A program made the position numbers and the translations under genes. This document shows positions 44,901 through 50,285 of a DNA stretch of 64,000 bases, piece by piece (the first letter of the stretch is position 1; every line of letters starts with the position of its first letter). A model generated the notes under the pieces. The model did no database searches, was not told the origin of the DNA, and saw only the letters and a list, made by a program, of their open reading frames with translations. Source of the DNA: Ascarosepion bandense (lineage: Eukaryota; Mollusca; Cephalopoda; Sepiida; Sepiidae); contig JBBBDQ010001028.1 in NCBI GenBank assembly GCA_037127315.1, positions 372,001 through 436,000 of the forward strand. Direction: 5' to 3'.

Positions 44901-45130
44901 CCATTTTATTGAACTACTTCATTTGCTGGGAGCAAAACTTTTGAAGTGTAAAAAGATACAAACTATTAAATAAGGCATAACAAAAATTTAGAAATACTTT
45001 TGAAAGAAAATCATTAACAAGTATTAAAGAACTTACAGTGAGAGATTCTCTTTTTCGCCCACTTGTAACAAATGTAAATCCCTGGGTTTCAATTGCCACT
45101 CCAGTCTTCTGTATATGTTCCTCCACATAC
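1661..45130 (-). CDS. Membrane-anchored dynamin-superfamily GTPase, ten 3' exons (gene 5' end not seen)
   Basis: Ten exons on the minus strand (45037-45130, 34056-34110, 27087-27227, 26389-26549, 20706-20807, 17828-17973, 16291-16450, 9778-9890, 2753-2837, 1661-1714) have AG/GT borders and join in phase into 369 residues plus a stop. Seen: a G3 DSPG motif at residues 74-77; FVFFDP at 104-109 and a G4 TKAD motif at 138-141, an arrangement like EHD and sarcalumenin GTPases; a helical, glutamine/glutamate-rich stretch at about 185-232; hydrophobic segments at about 246-263 and 302-319; and a basic C-terminal tail. Known for the superfamily: such proteins bind GTP and remodel or tether membranes. 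Inferred: a membrane-bound GTPase with a two-segment anchor, as in atlastin-like layouts. The P-loop should lie just before residue 1 but was not found in the window. The exact family name and partners are unknown to me. Confidence 0.88.
2753..2837 (-). CDS. GTPase exon 9, basic cytosolic tail (residues 324-352)
   Basis: Acceptor TTTTTAATTAG, donor GTAAGA. The first G completes an arginine codon, then 28 codons, SQVCLSRKQKRSLLEMRD and onward, ending KRKK. It is strongly basic and probably an amphipathic helix next to the membrane. Confidence 0.83.
4044..4373 (-). pseudogene. RNase H domain of LINE copy A
   Basis: The frame reads SAEVIAIDLALDLI, then IIFSDSLAVLE and FYWIPSHSGFHRNEKAD. These match the RNase H order E, D (SDS) and the late HSG..GNE.AD block. 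The opening YTDG is just upstream, around 4400-4430, in another frame. The domain removes RNA from RNA-DNA hybrids in I-clade LINEs. Confidence 0.85.
4472..4532. repeat. 61-bp perfect palindrome inside LINE copy A
   Basis: Two 30-bp arms (4472-4501 and 4503-4532) are exact reverse complements around a single C. The arm begins GGATGTGTGCCAGAAGCCAG. It lies between the post-RT domain and RNase H. Comparison with copy B, where PPW is conserved at this spot, suggests that one arm is original coding sequence and the other an inverted copy of it. Confidence 0.95.
6094..6369 (-). pseudogene. ORF1 (gag-like) zinc-knuckle region of LINE copy A
   Basis: The reading frame contains CHNCQKFGHHKERC, a CX2CX4HX4C knuckle, followed by further Cys pairs (CKVCGEIGDHINC and CANCTLNH). 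ORF1 proteins of I-type LINEs bind the element RNA through such knuckles. The upstream part of ORF1 is at 6400-6850 in another frame, so the ORF is broken. Confidence 0.8.
7615..9255. other. Intronic sequence, nothing recognised
   Basis: AT-rich intron of the GTPase gene. An open frame at 8376-8594 is hydrophobic and has no visible domain. No repeat family shared with the rest of the window was noticed. Confidence 0.5.
9264..9341 (-). mobile_element. tRNA-derived SINE, 5' head only
   Basis: The reverse complement carries an A-box-like TAGTGCAGTGGATATC and a B-box-like GAGTTCGAATTCCAG. It is the head of the same SINE that starts right next to it in the opposite direction. Confidence 0.75.
9346..9612 (+). 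mobile_element. tRNA-derived SINE, near full length
   Basis: It starts GATGTGCATTGTGGTGCAGTGG, has a B-box-like GAGTTCGAATTCC and ends in a tail ATGGCACTTAACTGACTG. The same layout is seen at 35521-35793. SINEs of this type are transcribed by RNA polymerase III from internal boxes and copied by a partner LINE. Confidence 0.8.
9778..9890 (-). CDS. GTPase exon 8, second membrane segment (residues 287-323)
   Basis: Acceptor CCTCTTAG, donor GTAAGT. It reads APLRNFWKMFSQDF and then a hydrophobic run, LYIAVGLLILPCIFLLII, followed by KFTC. With exon 7 it makes a pair of membrane segments separated by about 38 residues. Confidence 0.87.
10543..10750 (+). mobile_element. LTR of a Ty3/gypsy-type element
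   Basis: It starts TGTTATGG and ends CCACAACA, so the ends are TGTT...AACA. A TTGGCAACAAGACCC stretch that could serve as primer binding site follows two bases later, and a gag start lies downstream at 11121. No second LTR was found in the window. Confidence 0.65.
11121..11830 (+). pseudogene. Broken gag of a Ty3/gypsy-type retrotransposon
   Basis: The ATG at 11121 opens a coiled-coil-like start (MDEFRPAMLEILKFQLKQQN). Frameshifts follow, and a second open stretch at 11469-11810 keeps capsid-like sequence (for example LLTDLF, HQRWKCINL and FKLSELSANNFKCL). Gag makes the particle that packages element RNA. No protease, RT or integrase follows; the sequence stops resembling an element near 11850, so the copy is 3'-truncated. 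Confidence 0.7.
12060..12770. repeat. Tandem array, ~4 units of 160-190 bp
   Basis: The phrase CTAATAATTAATCTAAAATTAAAATTCCTT recurs, with changes, at about 12067, 12231, 12423 and 12611. Each is followed by AGTTGTTT..., an ATATAATTAAATTATAT-like block and a TTCC-rich block. The units differ in length and have diverged. Confidence 0.85.
12865..12942. repeat. 78-bp foldback
   Basis: Arms of about 36 bp (AATTGGATGGCCATTTTAGC... and its complement) with about two mismatches and a loop of some six bases around TATCTC. It is more stable than the AT-rich surroundings would give by chance. It could be a tiny MITE or an RNA hairpin. Confidence 0.85.
13110..13150. repeat. (TA)n microsatellite
   Basis: About 20 TA units. 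Confidence 0.95.
13160..15717. other. Intronic sequence, nothing recognised
   Basis: Part of the intron between GTPase exons 7 and 8. Open frames at 13159-13410, 13913-14253 and 14621-14806 have no family signature and no convincing splice context. Confidence 0.5.
15718..15964 (-). mobile_element. tRNA-derived SINE, internally shortened
   Basis: Reading from the plus strand it begins with the tail (CAGTCAGCTAAGTGCCATACATG) and ends with the head (AATTCCAAGCCAATATCCACTGCACCACAA). It is the same family as 9346-9612 and 35521-35793, but much of the B-box side is lost. Confidence 0.75.
16291..16450 (-). CDS. GTPase exon 7, first membrane segment (residues 233-286)
   Basis: Acceptor TTTTAG, donor GTATGT. 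After a basic stretch (ARRSLNFRAFLRR) comes a hydrophobic run, VLFSILIFICPFLLFMM, long enough to cross or dip into a membrane. It then continues SDYSDLVLGLVGSS. The positive residues just before the run suggest that the N-terminal G domain stays cytosolic (positive-inside rule, inference). Confidence 0.87.
16617..16660. repeat. (TA)n microsatellite
   Basis: About 20 TA units preceded by TGTGTG; it directly abuts the LINE fragment that follows. Confidence 0.95.
16661..17412 (+). mobile_element. Non-LTR retrotransposon fragment (RT to C-terminus)
   Basis: A degenerate reading begins at the YADD catalytic box (GIYADDNHLL) and continues through the thumb to the conserved end, SFFSHTSHLWNSLPVSCF. 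It is the same family as 23180-23985 and 62023-64000. Stops and shifts are frequent. It lacks the 5' part and the A-rich tail. Confidence 0.75.
17828..17973 (-). CDS. GTPase exon 6, helical linker (residues 185-232)
   Basis: Acceptor TTTGTAG, donor GTAATA. Its 48 codons start GNRCVNQIEEVCMDIEK and are rich in I, L, Q, E, N and D in heptad-like spacing, so a helical bundle or coiled coil is likely. It links the G domain to the membrane segments. It ends with AG of a serine codon completed by the next exon. Confidence 0.85.
18307..18383 (+). repeat. Dispersed ~75-bp repeat, copy 1
   Basis: The stretch around TTCTATTAACAAACACTTCC recurs at 20178-20253 with about ten differences. The two copies flank the pogo-like element and a LINE tail. 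Family unknown. Confidence 0.7.
18903..19912. mobile_element. Non-autonomous pogo/Tigger-like DNA element
   Basis: The left end CAGTGGAACCTGGTGTATG and the reverse complement of the right end, TAGTGGAACCTGTTGTATG, form inverted termini flanked by TA. Further inside, both ends contain ...CAACC... and GACCACCTG-like blocks. CAGTGGAACCT is typical of pogo/Tigger termini (family knowledge). No transposase is left in the 1-kb interior. Confidence 0.7.
19911..19940. repeat. (TA)n microsatellite
   Basis: About 15 TA units placed exactly between the pogo-like element and the retroposon tail that follows. Confidence 0.95.
19941..20157 (+). mobile_element. Short retroposon with LINE-like 3' end
   Basis: About 200 bp (TTAATTGGAGTAGATAGACTG...) ending CCTTGCCTGGGGTGATATGATTA and an A-rich tail (AAATA)n. 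The last 50 bases match the 3' end of the LINE at 23180-23985, while the body is different. It is shared with 36521-36875. Confidence 0.75.
20178..20253 (+). repeat. Dispersed ~75-bp repeat, copy 2
   Basis: Matches 18307-18383 in the same orientation; nothing coding is recognised. Confidence 0.7.
20706..20807 (-). CDS. GTPase exon 5 (residues 151-184)
   Basis: Acceptor TTTTCAG, donor GTTAGT; exactly 34 codons, phase 0 at both ends. It reads RVMMQIVQELCKRPGLN and on to PTIYIPSLGSK. This corresponds to the end of the G domain after G4, where a final strand (here TIYIPS) usually lies. Confidence 0.85.
21440..21730 (-). promoter_or_regulatory. LTR-like promoter block with TATA box
   Basis: Read on the minus strand: TGTAGTAAGG at 21730, then a GAA/TTC-rich stretch (21585-21650), an octamer ATGCAAAT (21575-21582) and TATAAAAATA (21551-21560), followed by a leader. 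The order fits an LTR promoter, possibly a solo LTR, but the 3' boundary and a target duplication were not found. A chance arrangement is possible. Confidence 0.3.
22769..22808. repeat. (TA)n microsatellite
   Basis: About 20 TA units. Confidence 0.95.
23180..23985 (+). mobile_element. Non-LTR retrotransposon 3' fragment with tail
   Basis: From 23279 the frame reads NFNASKTELLSINHHRQ, continuing through DLKWNAHIESIAKS to CTEYCCHI, then in the next ORF LGVLDKIQQRICNVINPN and SFFSHTSHLWNSLPFTCF. These are the RT thumb and C-terminal region. Compared with 58527-59005, about 50 codons are missing between QSLSHQRK and FYSSSF. The 3' end GGGGCGATATGATTATT plus A tail is intact. Confidence 0.85.
24980..26010 (-). 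mobile_element. Penelope-like retroelement relic (RT end and GIY-YIG endonuclease)
   Basis: A degenerate minus-strand reading at about 25870-25660 gives YVDDSFIFWPH, then RLSINFTMAVYHKPTFTEQYLNF and HPYSVKKEI. Further on (25560-25290) come CLPNVKGFLEEIQKI, FKSSSTLHG and CSYGKVYKSET, the last corresponding to the GIY-YIG endonuclease start, and then a C-terminal LW(N/D)E(L/V)K..EE.WR segment (25260-25160). Such elements prime reverse transcription after nicking DNA with the GIY-YIG domain. Many stops are present, and it is 5'-truncated near 26010. Confidence 0.8.
26389..26549 (-). CDS. GTPase exon 4 with G4 motif TKAD (residues 97-150)
   Basis: Acceptor TTTAAAG, donor GTAAGC. Its 53 codons begin DLADLIFVFFDP and contain RFYLTKADEAG. 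TKAD is a G4 motif variant of NKxD that reads the guanine base. The spacing from G3 to G4 (about 64 residues) fits EHD and sarcalumenin-type G domains. The intron to exon 3 is only about 0.5 kb. Confidence 0.92.
27033..27065. repeat. Poly(A) run next to a splice donor
   Basis: About 30 A on the plus strand, which is poly(U) about 20 bases inside the intron after GTPase exon 3. Confidence 0.9.
27087..27227 (-). CDS. GTPase exon 3 with G3 motif DSPG (residues 50-96)
   Basis: Acceptor TATGCAG, donor GTGGGT. It reads 46 full codons and contains FSLVTFIDSPGLVDGD, where DSPG is the G3 (DxxG) motif that contacts the gamma phosphate and magnesium in GTPases. Just past the donor (20 bases into the intron) lies a run of about 30 T on the transcript strand. 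Confidence 0.92.
27228..29160. other. Intronic sequence, nothing recognised
   Basis: Part of the intron between GTPase exons 2 and 3. The frame at 27870-28106 is a low-complexity L/F-rich shadow. The part at 28130-28420 is GC-richer and may be an unplaced repeat, but I could not match it to another copy here. Confidence 0.45.
29163..29232. repeat. 70-bp imperfect hairpin
   Basis: Arms AGACTGATACATGCTAGGCA... and its near complement (29203-29232) pair over about 28 bases with three or four mismatches around a 12-base loop. Size and shape resemble a microRNA precursor or a tiny foldback element; no known microRNA was recognised. Confidence 0.75.
29266..29319. repeat. (TA)n(CA)n microsatellite
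   Basis: TA units pass into about ten CA units. Confidence 0.95.
29324..29377. repeat. Perfect 22-bp inverted repeat
   Basis: Arms at 29324-29345 and 29356-29377 are exact complements with a 10-base loop; very AT-rich. Confidence 0.85.
29871..29921. repeat. (TA)n microsatellite
   Basis: About 25 TA units. Confidence 0.95.
29925..32805. other. Intronic sequence, little recognised
   Basis: Very AT-rich. A GC-richer patch at 32290-32410, with TCTTCATCAGGCAGC and CGGCAGGCCGGC, looks like part of a repeat but has no second copy that I could find here. The frame at 30782-31000 is short and has no clear domain. Confidence 0.45.
32810..33330 (+). mobile_element. Non-LTR retrotransposon, degenerate RT C-terminal region
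   Basis: A broken reading with FKYLGSVITENRKCD near 32827, followed by a region like LNCY, a Trp-rich segment and late KRQ..F and QIES.RDRWK motifs up to LYKWMTE near 33290. This series is typical of the region after RT in long non-LTR elements. Many stops; flanks not defined. Confidence 0.6.
33340..35350. other. Intronic sequence around GTPase exon 2
   Basis: Apart from the 55-bp exon at 34056-34110 nothing coding was recognised. Frames at 33664-33915 and 34288-34525 have no domain signature. Confidence 0.5.
34056..34110 (-). CDS. GTPase exon 2 (residues 32-49)
   Basis: A short 55-bp exon between TTTTTCAG and GTAAG. It reads GNATLHLYPHFEPLREIH and leaves one G of a glycine codon for the next exon. 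Its small size and the long introns on both sides would make it easy to miss; the phase match on both sides supports it. Confidence 0.85.
35360..35470 (-). mobile_element. Very short 3' fragment related to LINE copies A and B
   Basis: TTTGGGTTTGAGTTTTGTTTAATGGCATATCAATATC and the following GGTCATTTAATGCCA parallel the ends of copy A (3413-3470) and copy B (46123-46180), which share TTTGTTTG...TGTTTAAC..CCTATCAA...GG(T/A)TCAT. It is about 100 bp and strongly 5'-truncated. Confidence 0.5.
35521..35793 (+). mobile_element. tRNA-derived SINE, full length
   Basis: Head GATGTGCATTGTGGAACAGTGG, B-box-like GAGTTCGAATTCCAG, body with AGCAATGGCAACCTACTGCGG, tail ATGGCACTTTAACTGACTGACTGAATG. It is the best preserved of the copies in this window. 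Confidence 0.85.
35806..36085. repeat. Two adjacent minisatellites after the SINE
   Basis: Five units of about 35 bp (TTCAAAAATGTATTGCTGGT plus AATAATTTTTTT) at 35806-35990, then about three units built on TATAAAAGTCTATTTTTATG at 35999-36085. Confidence 0.9.
36521..36875 (+). mobile_element. Short retroposon, partly duplicated in tandem
   Basis: Same family as 19941-20157. The first about 140 bp (TAATTGGAGCAGATAG to TCTTTTCACTC) are followed by a T-rich joint and then by a complete copy with the 3' end GCTTGGGGTGATATGATTA and A tail. Confidence 0.8.
36895..37480 (+). mobile_element. C-terminal fragment of a LINE with zinc fingers
   Basis: It begins near the post-RT signature (IPKKLLYEELSVGSCQQYKTKKWFKDCVKD-like, broken) and continues into MMAYDRRW. 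Three degenerate C2H2-like fingers follow: FFCQECEKVY (37180), a second around 37300-37350 with KVHHSHDP, and QACGKVYKSLTGC near 37410-37450. LINE proteins of this type carry nucleic-acid-binding fingers at the C-terminus. Stops and shifts make it non-functional. Confidence 0.65.
37500..39935. other. Intronic sequence, nothing firmly recognised
   Basis: The minus-strand frame at 38530-38739 has several Cys residues (SCPFKLGKTGFTLCEVC) but no known family, no convincing splice signals and no extension. It might be a transposase remnant. Confidence 0.4.
39940..40738 (-). mobile_element. Mariner-type transposon relic with both ends
   Basis: Ends CAGGGTGCAATGGATAAATTGTC and the reverse complement of the right end, CAGGATGCAGTTGGTAAATTGTC, are flanked by TA on both sides. 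A minus-strand degenerate transposase keeps LNMEAYIKCLEE, then (40061-40306) TVEQETKKTPCYTKDELKA and IMAAFTSLNKESVQKSC. At 799 bp it is shorter than the usual 1.3 kb, so part of the catalytic domain is missing. Confidence 0.85.
40768..42083 (+). mobile_element. Tc1-like transposon relic
   Basis: Ends TCAAAAGTACTTAGG and the reverse complement of AGAGTACTTTTGA are flanked by TA. GTATCAAAAGTA is a common Tc1-type terminus (family knowledge). Inside, plus-strand fragments at 41418-41950 keep STAQLRACFRCQYRLLGI (helix-turn-helix part) and, after frameshifts, FKMFNKFSGLH-type sequence matching the VQ.VLWPA.SPDLSPIEHVW region. The transposase is broken. It also holds an inserted element at 40802-41196. 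Confidence 0.65.
40802..41196 (+). mobile_element. Small element with 31-bp inverted ends and a FLYWCH remnant
   Basis: The left end GACAGTTTGCTGACAGACAA (40802-40832) and the reverse complement of the right end (41166-41196) match at about 27 of 31 positions, including GACAATTCACAGACAG. Inside, 40935-41010 reads GYVYIVDKTRESKSYWRCEK, the core of a FLYWCH zinc finger, which is often carried by Mutator-like and other transposons. After a frameshift the frame at 40935-41132 resumes with INDVISKMLSE. No clear target duplication was found. Confidence 0.6.
42284..42392. mobile_element. 109-bp foldback MITE
   Basis: Two arms of about 51 bp (beginning TTATGAAAATAAAAAAGTGA) pair with a single mismatch around a six-base loop, and AAGTATT lies directly on both sides (42277-42283 and 42393-42399), consistent with a 7-bp target duplication. 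Confidence 0.8.
42400..43800. other. Intronic sequence, nothing recognised
   Basis: AT-rich, without coding signal or shared repeat that I could see. Confidence 0.5.
43801..44670. repeat. Minisatellite, ~25 units of 32-38 bp
   Basis: The unit is AATAGCAGG(T/C)GCTTGCTCAA(A)CAT(G/A)CTATTCAA(C/A)AA. A central block (44131-44375) has units of exactly 35 bp that are nearly identical, while outer units vary. Most units contain AATAGCA and its complement TGCTATT, so each unit can fold on itself. Confidence 0.97.
45037..45130 (-). CDS. GTPase exon 1 of those visible (residues 1-31)
   Basis: The acceptor CCTAG precedes and the donor GTAAGT follows. The first base completes a codon of an upstream exon; the rest reads 31 open codons starting YVEEHIQKTG and ending RESLT. 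In EHD-like GTPases this segment follows the P-loop and covers the switch I neighbourhood (family knowledge). The next exon starts in phase 0 after an intron of about 10.9 kb. Confidence 0.85.
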
Positions 45131-45514
45131 CTAGGAAAAGATAGGAAAAACACTTTAAGAAAGTTTAAAATTGTGAGTTAGAGCTTTAGTGAAGCAATCT
45201 ACTCATATTTACACGAGGATTTTAGCTTAGTATGATAGTAAATTGCTGAAGAGGTACAGGAAAGTCATGTGTCTCTTGGTACAGATGCATAAAGACGCTC
45301 TGTATTGCATGTGGACATGTTTGTTAACAGCAGTTACATTCGAGATTTCCCTGTTAAAAGTGGAACAGCTTGGCATATCTAGGTATAGACCTCTCTACAG
45401 ATAGTCAAGTCTGGATCTTAGTAAGATGCCTCATGCTAATAAAAACAAGAAAATCAGCAGTCAGCAAAACACTGTATCATATGAAGTTAGTCCCATGGAA
45501 ACTTTGTTCTTAAA

Positions 45515-46122
45515 GTTGCTGTGGTTTTGAGGCAGTATCATTTTTGTTACCTCTTCTCTTTGCCTTTTACCCCCATAGTTGATAGGTGTTTTTCATCCAA
45601 ACTCAGTAACTTTTTGCTTGCATTACAACAAGCTATTTTGGCCTTTATGGCAGGCAGCAAGTTTGACCAGAGGTTAATCCCTGAATTTGAGGTTTCAGAC
45701 TGGGGTCTATCATTGAATGATTTGAAAAACTGAACTGGTCTGTAATCTGTGAAACATGAACAACATTGCTAGTATTTTGCCACTCTGATTGATGAGAGAT
45801 GCATTTGATATAAAGGAAAGATAGAAAGTTTTAGAGACACAGTATGTTGCCCATTCCACAGCTCTATTTGTAACATATGACTACTTCATAGCTAGCCACT
45901 TCAATTCAAACAAATCTGTGGAGGTTTACTGGGCAGACCTTCACAAGGCTGTCAAACTTGTACAGGGAGATGTCTGACCATGGATTTATATGTGCATTTG
46001 TAGCAGGGTTGCCTGTCAGGAGGCAGCTTCGCAGTTCCTCTGAATTGGATGCGCTGAATGTCAACTAGCTGTTTGAGTGAATTAGAGCCATACTGAAAGA
46101 TAAGCCAGTGGCAGTGTTGATT
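45515..46122 (+). pseudogene. Gag-like pseudogene, left half
   Basis: A plus-strand frame starts at 45643 with MAGSKFDQRLIPEFEVSDW, typical for gag starts in Ty3/gypsy-like elements, then breaks. Later fragments (45905-46122) keep VEVYWADLHKAV, CAFVAGLPVRRQLRSSSEL and ALNV.QLFE. In-frame stops are present. The frame runs into the target site of LINE copy B and continues at 51890. The region before it (45515-45640) resembles 52280-52435. Confidence 0.7.
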
Positions 46123-46349
46123 GTGTTTGTTTGTTCCTGTTTAACAGCCTATCAACATCTAAAAGGTCATCTAAGGCCAGAAGCGTATTTTTATTTTAAA
46201 TGACAGTTATTCCCTGGAAACAGGCTTATTCAGAACACAGCATGCTATTTTACCCATAGCTAGGAGGAAATGTTATAGTTTATATGTCTATATTAAAGCT
46301 ATATAATAAAGTTAAATTTTATTAAATAGGTCAATTTTCCGAAGGAAGG

Positions 46350-46607
46350 CTAGTATTTTGTCAATGTTGATGTTTTCAAATAAAGATTTTTTAAGTTCTG
46401 TACTTTATAAAACTGTTGACGAATTTTTGCCAGGTCTGTACAATCAATTAGTCTTATGCTATTATTCATCTGGCATTTAGAGCATTTGGGCGAATCTACT
46501 CCTCTTAACAGCCAGAAGTGGGTAAAAAAGGTGTGTCCTATGCTAATTCGAGACAGTATTACCTCTTCCTTTTTGAATTTCTTTAATGCACCTCTCCACT
46601 CTCCCAA
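46350..46607 (-). pseudogene. C-terminal region of ORF2, LINE copy B
   Basis: The frame includes EEVILSRISIGHTFFTHFWL and CSKCQMNNSIRLIDC. This LSRLRIGHT..TH..L plus CX2C...H/DC pattern follows RNase H in I-like LINEs and is thought to be a metal-binding tail. Confidence 0.82.
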
Positions 46608-46697
46608 ATTTGGTTTAATTTGGAAGAGCTTGTTGTTCTGACAGGTCGACTAACGTTTTTGCCATTTGAGTTGAATATATCATTTTATTGCAGGCCT

Positions 46698-47160
46698 TTA
46701 ATCTGTAAATGGCACCTTCATATTGAAGATATCCTCTCTCAGAGACTCTTTTGCAGCCATGTCCGCTTTCGTGTTACCACGAATGCCAATGTGGCTGGGG
46801 ATCCAATAAAAGTTGGTTTTGTTCATCATGTTTAATCGATTTAAAAGTTTAATGATAATCGGGTTATTAAGATTCTTGTTGTGGATATACAGAGAGTGAA
46901 TCAGAGAATATAACGAAGCTGTCACTTACATTGTCAGTGATTAGAGCAAGTGCCAGCTCAACAGCTGTGGCTTCACCACTAAAAATTGATGCTCCATTGG
47001 GTAGACATTTTTTTTTGTGACATTATCTAGTAGGGCACAGCATCCACATTTCTCACCTTCTTTCGATCCATCTGTGTATACATGTTTATAGGAAGGGAAA
47101 CTATCAACAATCTTGTTCAGTTCTTCGTAGAAATCAGTAGGGTTGGTCTTTGATTTAGGG
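46698..47160 (-). pseudogene. RNase H domain of LINE copy B
   Basis: SYKHVYTDGSKEGEKCGC (around 47050-47100) gives the first catalytic D. A shifted frame continues with a SFVIFSDS-type segment and FYWIPSHIGIRGNTKADMAA (46750-46820). Together they show the canonical order, interrupted by one or two frameshifts. Confidence 0.88.
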
Positions 47161-47599
47161 AATTTGGTGAGATTTAGGAATACTGTTGGTTGGATGATTT
47201 CCCATGGAGGGCTTTCTGAAATGAGTGATTCATGAATTCGTTCCAGGTTTATATTGGATTCTCTGATGATTTCTTTCATCCTTAGGCCAAATGTTTTACT
47301 TGTTTTCTTTTTCCTATCATAGAGAGGGTGATATAATGGGTTTACAATACAGTTGTAGGCAGGATTGGATGGGCAAGAGAGGATTTTGGTCAAATATTGT
47401 AAAGCTAGTTTGTTGCAGCGAATTGATAATGGCGGTTCATTGGCTTCTGCATATAGACTATCAATGGGAGAAGTTTGAAAGGCTCCCAAGGCCAGTCTAA
47501 GCCCCTGATGATGAACAGTGTCTAATGACTTTGTGTATGACTTTCTGGCAGCACCATATATGTAGCAGCCATTGTCCAATTTCGATCACACTAATGATC

Positions 47600-48960
47600 T
47601 ATATAACTTCAGTAAAGTTTGTCTATCAGCTCCCCAATCAGCTGGATAGGTTTGTTACATTTGTTTTTTAAGTGCTTGATGTGTGGAATAAATGTGAGCT
47701 TTTTATCCGATATTAGTCCTAAAAATTTATGTTGGTCTACAATGGGAATCCGAATCCTGTCCAGTTTTAACCGAGGATCTGGATGTAAATTTCTAAGCTG
47801 GCAAAAGTGCATGCATTTTGTTTTGTTAGTGGAGAACTTAAATCCATTCTTGGTTGACCATTTTTTTTATTTTGTCAATGCATTGTTGAAGCTGCCACTC
47901 AATTATATGGATATACCTTGAGCTGTAGCAGATTAAAAAAATCATCGACATACAGTGAGCAATCCACTCCTGGGTTAATACATCCAATAATATTGTTGAT
48001 TTTTAAGTTAAATAATGTTACAGATAAAATACTCTCCTGTGGGACTCCCATTCCCTGTTCCTTGGGGTCCGAGAGGCATGCTCCTACACAAACATTAAAT
48101 AATCTATTGTTTAAAAAATTATTAATGAAAATAGGTAGTCTTCCCATCAGTCCAGCTTCTTTGAGATTTTTCATGATACCATATCTCCATGTGGTATTGT
48201 ATGCCTTTTCCAAGTCAAAGAAAATAGCAGTAATATGTTTTTGTTTTTTTTTGGATAAAGGCATTCCTAATAAAAGTTTCCAGTCTTATTAAATGATCCA
48301 TAGTACTCTGCTGTTTTTGGAAACCACATTGAAGATTGGTTATTATTTTATTGATTTCAAAAAACCAAGTTAACCTGTTATTCAGCTTTCTTTCAAGAGT
48401 CTTACATACACAGCTAGTTAGTGCTAAGGGGTGGTAATTGGAGGGGTCAGATGCATCTTTTCCTGATTTTACTACAGGAATGACTATGGTTTGTTTCTAT
48501 ATGACAGGGATATTACCACTGATCCAGATGTCATTAAAAATGGAGAGTAAATACTTCAATGATTGATCGGGTAGTTGTTTTAAGAACTCATACGTTATCT
48601 CGTCTGGTCCCTCAGCTGTGTTATTAGCCTTCCTTAATGAATCCTTTAGTTCATTAATAGAAAAAGGCTTATTGTACTCTTCTTCATTATTACTTTTAAA
48701 GTTCAGCTTGATTTTTTCTGATTCCTGTTTAATAGTCTGGAATTTTTGACTGTGATTTTTAGATGACGAGTTATTTGCAAGACAGTCTACAAGCAGGTTG
48801 GCTATGTCCTTTTTTTGGGTTATTTTGTTGTTGTTTATACAGAGGTGCTTGAGGCTGGGAACTGATGTTTTTCCCTGAAATTTTCCGCACCATATTCCAT
48901 ATGGTTTTACTTTTGGTGTTATTATTAATTTTGGAAACAAAGCTCTTCCATGACTCCCGT
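47600..48960 (-). pseudogene. Reverse transcriptase domain of LINE copy B
   Basis: Fingers: RKANNTAEGPDEITYEFLKQ (48590-48640). Palm: FFDLEKAYNTTWRYGI, with catalytic D and A.D/N variant (48195); GVPQESILSVTLF, expected [13 protein letters not shown] (48040); and SLYVDDFF with the YVDD box (47955). Thumb continues to 47600. G to E and P to V changes and frameshifts indicate decay. Confidence 0.9.
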
Positions 48961-49249
48961 TTGGCTGCTTTCATTATTCGGCGCGCTTTAGCTCTGCATA
49001 TTTTAAAATGGTTTAAATTCTGAGCAGTGGGTCAGTGGTTGAATTTTCTTAATGCAGCACGCCATAGCCTGATAGCCTTTTTACAATCATCATTAAACCA
49101 AGGCCGGTTATACTTAGTTGATGAAGTTGTTTTCAGGATACATTCCTCAGCTATAGAAATAATAGTATCTGTAAAATGGGTGATCGGGTCTTTCTCCTGT
49201 TTTCCAGGTAGGAGTTTATATTTGCATAATTGTTTGAATTTATTCCAGT

Positions 49250-49945
49250 TGGCTTTTTTAAGGTTCCAGTGAGGTATTTTTGGGAATATTTCAGGGCCAG
49301 TATGTTCTAATGTTATTGGGAAGTGGTCGCTTCCACATGTATCCTCATGAACAGTTTAGTCATAATCCAGAAAGATACTTGGATCACTTATAGAAAGATC
49401 AATTGCTGAGAACATGTTTGTAGCAGAGTGAATAAAAGTTGGTTTCTTATTATATATACATAGGTTGTTATTGTTGATAACATTTTCTTTTATGATTCCT
49501 CTTCTGTTTGTGTCTGAGCATCCTGAACTAGTGTTGTAACTGTTAAAGTCACTTAATAGTAGGAAGGAGCGAGGGAGTTGGTTAATGAGATTTTCTATTT
49601 CTGTTTCATCTATAGGGTCATTTGGAGGTAGATAAATGGAGCAAACTGTGACAGTCCTATGTAAGGTGGTTGTAATGGCAATTGCCTGTAAATTAGTTTG
49701 TAAATTTATCTGGCTTTGTGCTATTTTATTATTGATAACAATGGATGTTCCTCCAGAAGCTCTACTTGGGTTATTTACTATGTGGTTGTATTCAGAGAAG
49801 TTGCGGAGTTTAATGCTTTCAGACAGTTTTAAAAAAGTTTCTTGTAAACATATTATTATTGGACATAGACTGGAGAAGTTCGTTCAGATTGGCTTTTATA
49901 CCTCTGCAATTCCATTGAATTATTTTGCTGGCCATGGTTAAATTT
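49250..49945 (-). pseudogene. AP-endonuclease domain of LINE copy B (start of ORF2)
   Basis: ATG near 49935 opens MASKIIQWNCRGIKANLNEL, the usual N-terminus of I-type endonucleases. Further on, and with frameshifts, come an LQETF-like segment, SSGCSDTNRRG and SDHFPI. The domain nicks target DNA to prime reverse transcription. Only short stretches are still open. Confidence 0.8.
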
Positions 49946-50285
49946 TATGTATTTGATTTCTGTTTATCTTTATGAGTATTGAAATGGTTGTTTTCTACAG
50001 GAGGGATACTCTCCGTTTCCATGTCTTCTGAATCTACAGATGTGCATCGTTTTTTTTTTTTTTTTTTGGTGTTTTTCTCCACTATAGTTCTTTGTTTAGA
50101 AGAAGACCTCTGTACAGTCTGCTCCTGAGTAGTAGTGACTTCCCTTGGGGGAGGGGACTTACGATTCCTTCCATAAAGTCGATTTCTTTTGGATAGTTTC
50201 CCTCTGGAGAAGAGGTTTTTGTTCCGCCATAGAGGTATTTGATGTTGGTTTTTCCATGCTTGAAGATTCAGTGTTTTTGTCAGGT

